Source: Candidatus Gastranaerophilales bacterium
GTDB lineage: Bacteria > Cyanobacteriota > Vampirovibrionia > Gastranaerophilales > Gastranaerophilaceae
Reading direction: 5' to 3'
Assembly: GCA_944325885.1 (NCBI GenBank)
Contig: CALVBT010000004.1
Span: 124,001-188,000, forward strand
Length of the DNA stretch: 64,000 bases
Shown: piece by piece, positions 63,231 to 64,000 of the stretch
How the letters are laid out: each line of letters starts with the position of its first letter
How positions within the stretch are numbered: position 1 is the stretch's first letter
The notes under the pieces: model-generated
What the model saw: the letters and a program-made list of their open reading frames with translations, nothing else
What the model was told of the DNA's origin: nothing
Database searches by the model: none
Program-made: the position numbers and the translations under genes

Positions 63231-64000
63231 TTACTTTTCGGATTTATTCAGCACGTCTTTTATCTGCTCAACAATATTTTTTGTTGCGTCGTATTTTACG
63301 AGTTTTTTTGCATTGTTTTGCAGTTCAATCATTTTTTGTGTATCGTTAATAATTTCTTCGAGTTTTTCCATAAAAGACTCTGCTGTACATTCTTTGTCCT
63401 CAAGATACAAAGCAGCACCCTGCTCTGCCATCTCCTGTGCATTTTTGCGCTGATGGTCAGCAGCAGCATAAGGATAAGGTATCAACAATGATGCCAGACC
63501 TGACACACAAATCTCTGACAAACTCAAAGAACCTGCTCTGGAAACCGCAATATCAGATGCAAGCATTGGCAGATACATTTTCTTAAAATAAGGTCTTACT
63601 AAATATTGAGAATTTTCTGTATAGTTAGGATATACTTTTTTGAGTTCTTTTATTGTTTCGTCATAATTTTTCAGACCTGTTTGATGAATAATCTGGATAT
63701 CGTATTTTTTAAACAGTTTTTTCAAACATTGAACAAGCACACTGTTTATCTTTTTTGCACCTTGAGAACCGCCCATAACCATAATTGTCAGTTTGTCTTT
63801 CAGGTTCCATGCCTGTCTTGCGTGGTATCTGTCAGTGCTTAAAAACTCTTCTCTTATAGGGTTGCCGTTATAGTGTATATTTTTGGATTTTAAATCATCT
63901 TTTGCTGCCTCAAATGCTACAGAAACCGATTTTGCAAAAGGTGCAACCGCTTTTGTCACTTTGCCTGCAACAGCATCACATTCGTGAACAACGATAGGAG
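63231..64000 (-). CDS. murG: MurG, UDP-GlcNAc:lipid I transferase, C-terminal part
   Basis: The frame is open to the window edge, so the N-terminus lies outside; a GTG at 63959 is internal. Visible: PIVVHECDAVAGK (the family HExNAxxG strand with Cys-Asp substituted for Gln-Asn), YNGNPIREEFL, TIMVMGGSQGAKKIN, IHQTGLKNY, VSRAGSLSLSEI and YPYAAADHQRKNA. It adds GlcNAc to lipid I on the inner face of the membrane. The GT-B C-terminal domain is complete. Confidence 0.93.
   Translation of the reverse strand, partial: PIVVHECDAVAGKVTKAVAPFAKSVSVAFEAAKDDLKSKNIHYNGNPIREEFLSTDRYHARQAWNLKDKLTIMVMGGSQGAKKINSVLVQCLKKLFKKYDIQIIHQTGLKNYDETIKELKKVYPNYTENSQYLVRPYFKKMYLPMLASDIAVSRAGSLSLSEICVSGLASLLIPYPYAAADHQRKNAQEMAEQGAALYLEDKECTAESFMEKLEEIINDTQKMIELQNNAKKLVKYDATKNIVEQIKDVLNKSEK

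Overview
The window looks like chromosomal DNA from a low-GC, flagellated, fermentative bacterium with an outer membrane. It is most likely a gut non-photosynthetic relative of Cyanobacteria (Vampirovibrionia/Melainabacteria, Gastranaerophilales-like). That assignment is inference. It rests on a Ski2-type helicase of the kind common in Cyanobacteria, a TatD-associated-type radical SAM protein, an ADP-forming acetyl-CoA synthetase (anaerobic acetate metabolism), flagellar rod and export genes, an autotransporter, and several lineage-restricted proteins with short N-terminal FKG/FGK-like motifs. Gene density is high. No complete insertion sequence, prophage or CRISPR array was seen.

Layout. 1-2944: AddB-like nuclease (cut by the window edge) and AddA-like helicase. 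3010-7080 (minus): rplL, rplJ with an attenuator leader, an MFS exporter and purH. 7213-8640: an AIM24 protein, then tRNA-Arg(ACG) surrounded by partial tRNA copies and nested palindromes. 8641-14123 (minus): DUF1848 protein, coiled-coil protein, CreD, YbaK and the Ski2-like helicase. 14326-21484 (plus): secA, a ZorA/ZorB-like proton-channel pair, a probable sigma-28-controlled small gene, a MerR-like coiled-coil protein and a radical SAM protein. 21510-24356 (minus): an autotransporter with a G10 tract near its start codon. 24608-33000: ADP-forming acetyl-CoA synthetase, rlmH, rpmE, proS, a secreted hydrolase, DUF47 plus Pit phosphate uptake, and rnpB.

33274-36930 is a two-component system running straight into flgB-flgC-fliE. 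infC (ATT start), a PHP phosphoesterase, membrane and zinc-ribbon proteins and cdd follow. 40092-45769 holds a Q/K-rich exported protein, murA, a repeat protein, glmS and two small genes. 45866-47963 (minus) is a second flagellar cluster (hook/rod protein, FliK-like, fliJ). 48464-54612 is a tight three-gene operon: two large membrane proteins of unknown function plus a GH13 glycosidase. The window ends with an NhaD/ArsB-type transporter, an OPA-family transporter, speE, dnaE, a small sigma-28-type gene, divIC/ftsB and murG (cut by the edge).

Flagellar control appears at three places: the two-component system abutting flgBC-fliE, and two sigma-28-like promoters (18874-18901 and 62371-62397), each ahead of a small uncharacterised gene. 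A dispersed hairpin element (48079-48250 and 58459-58559, with end fragments elsewhere) marks the intergenic regions. The best candidates for something undescribed are the short ZorAB-like pair without Zorya effectors, the 48-54 kb membrane/GH13 operon, and the possibly phase-variable autotransporter.
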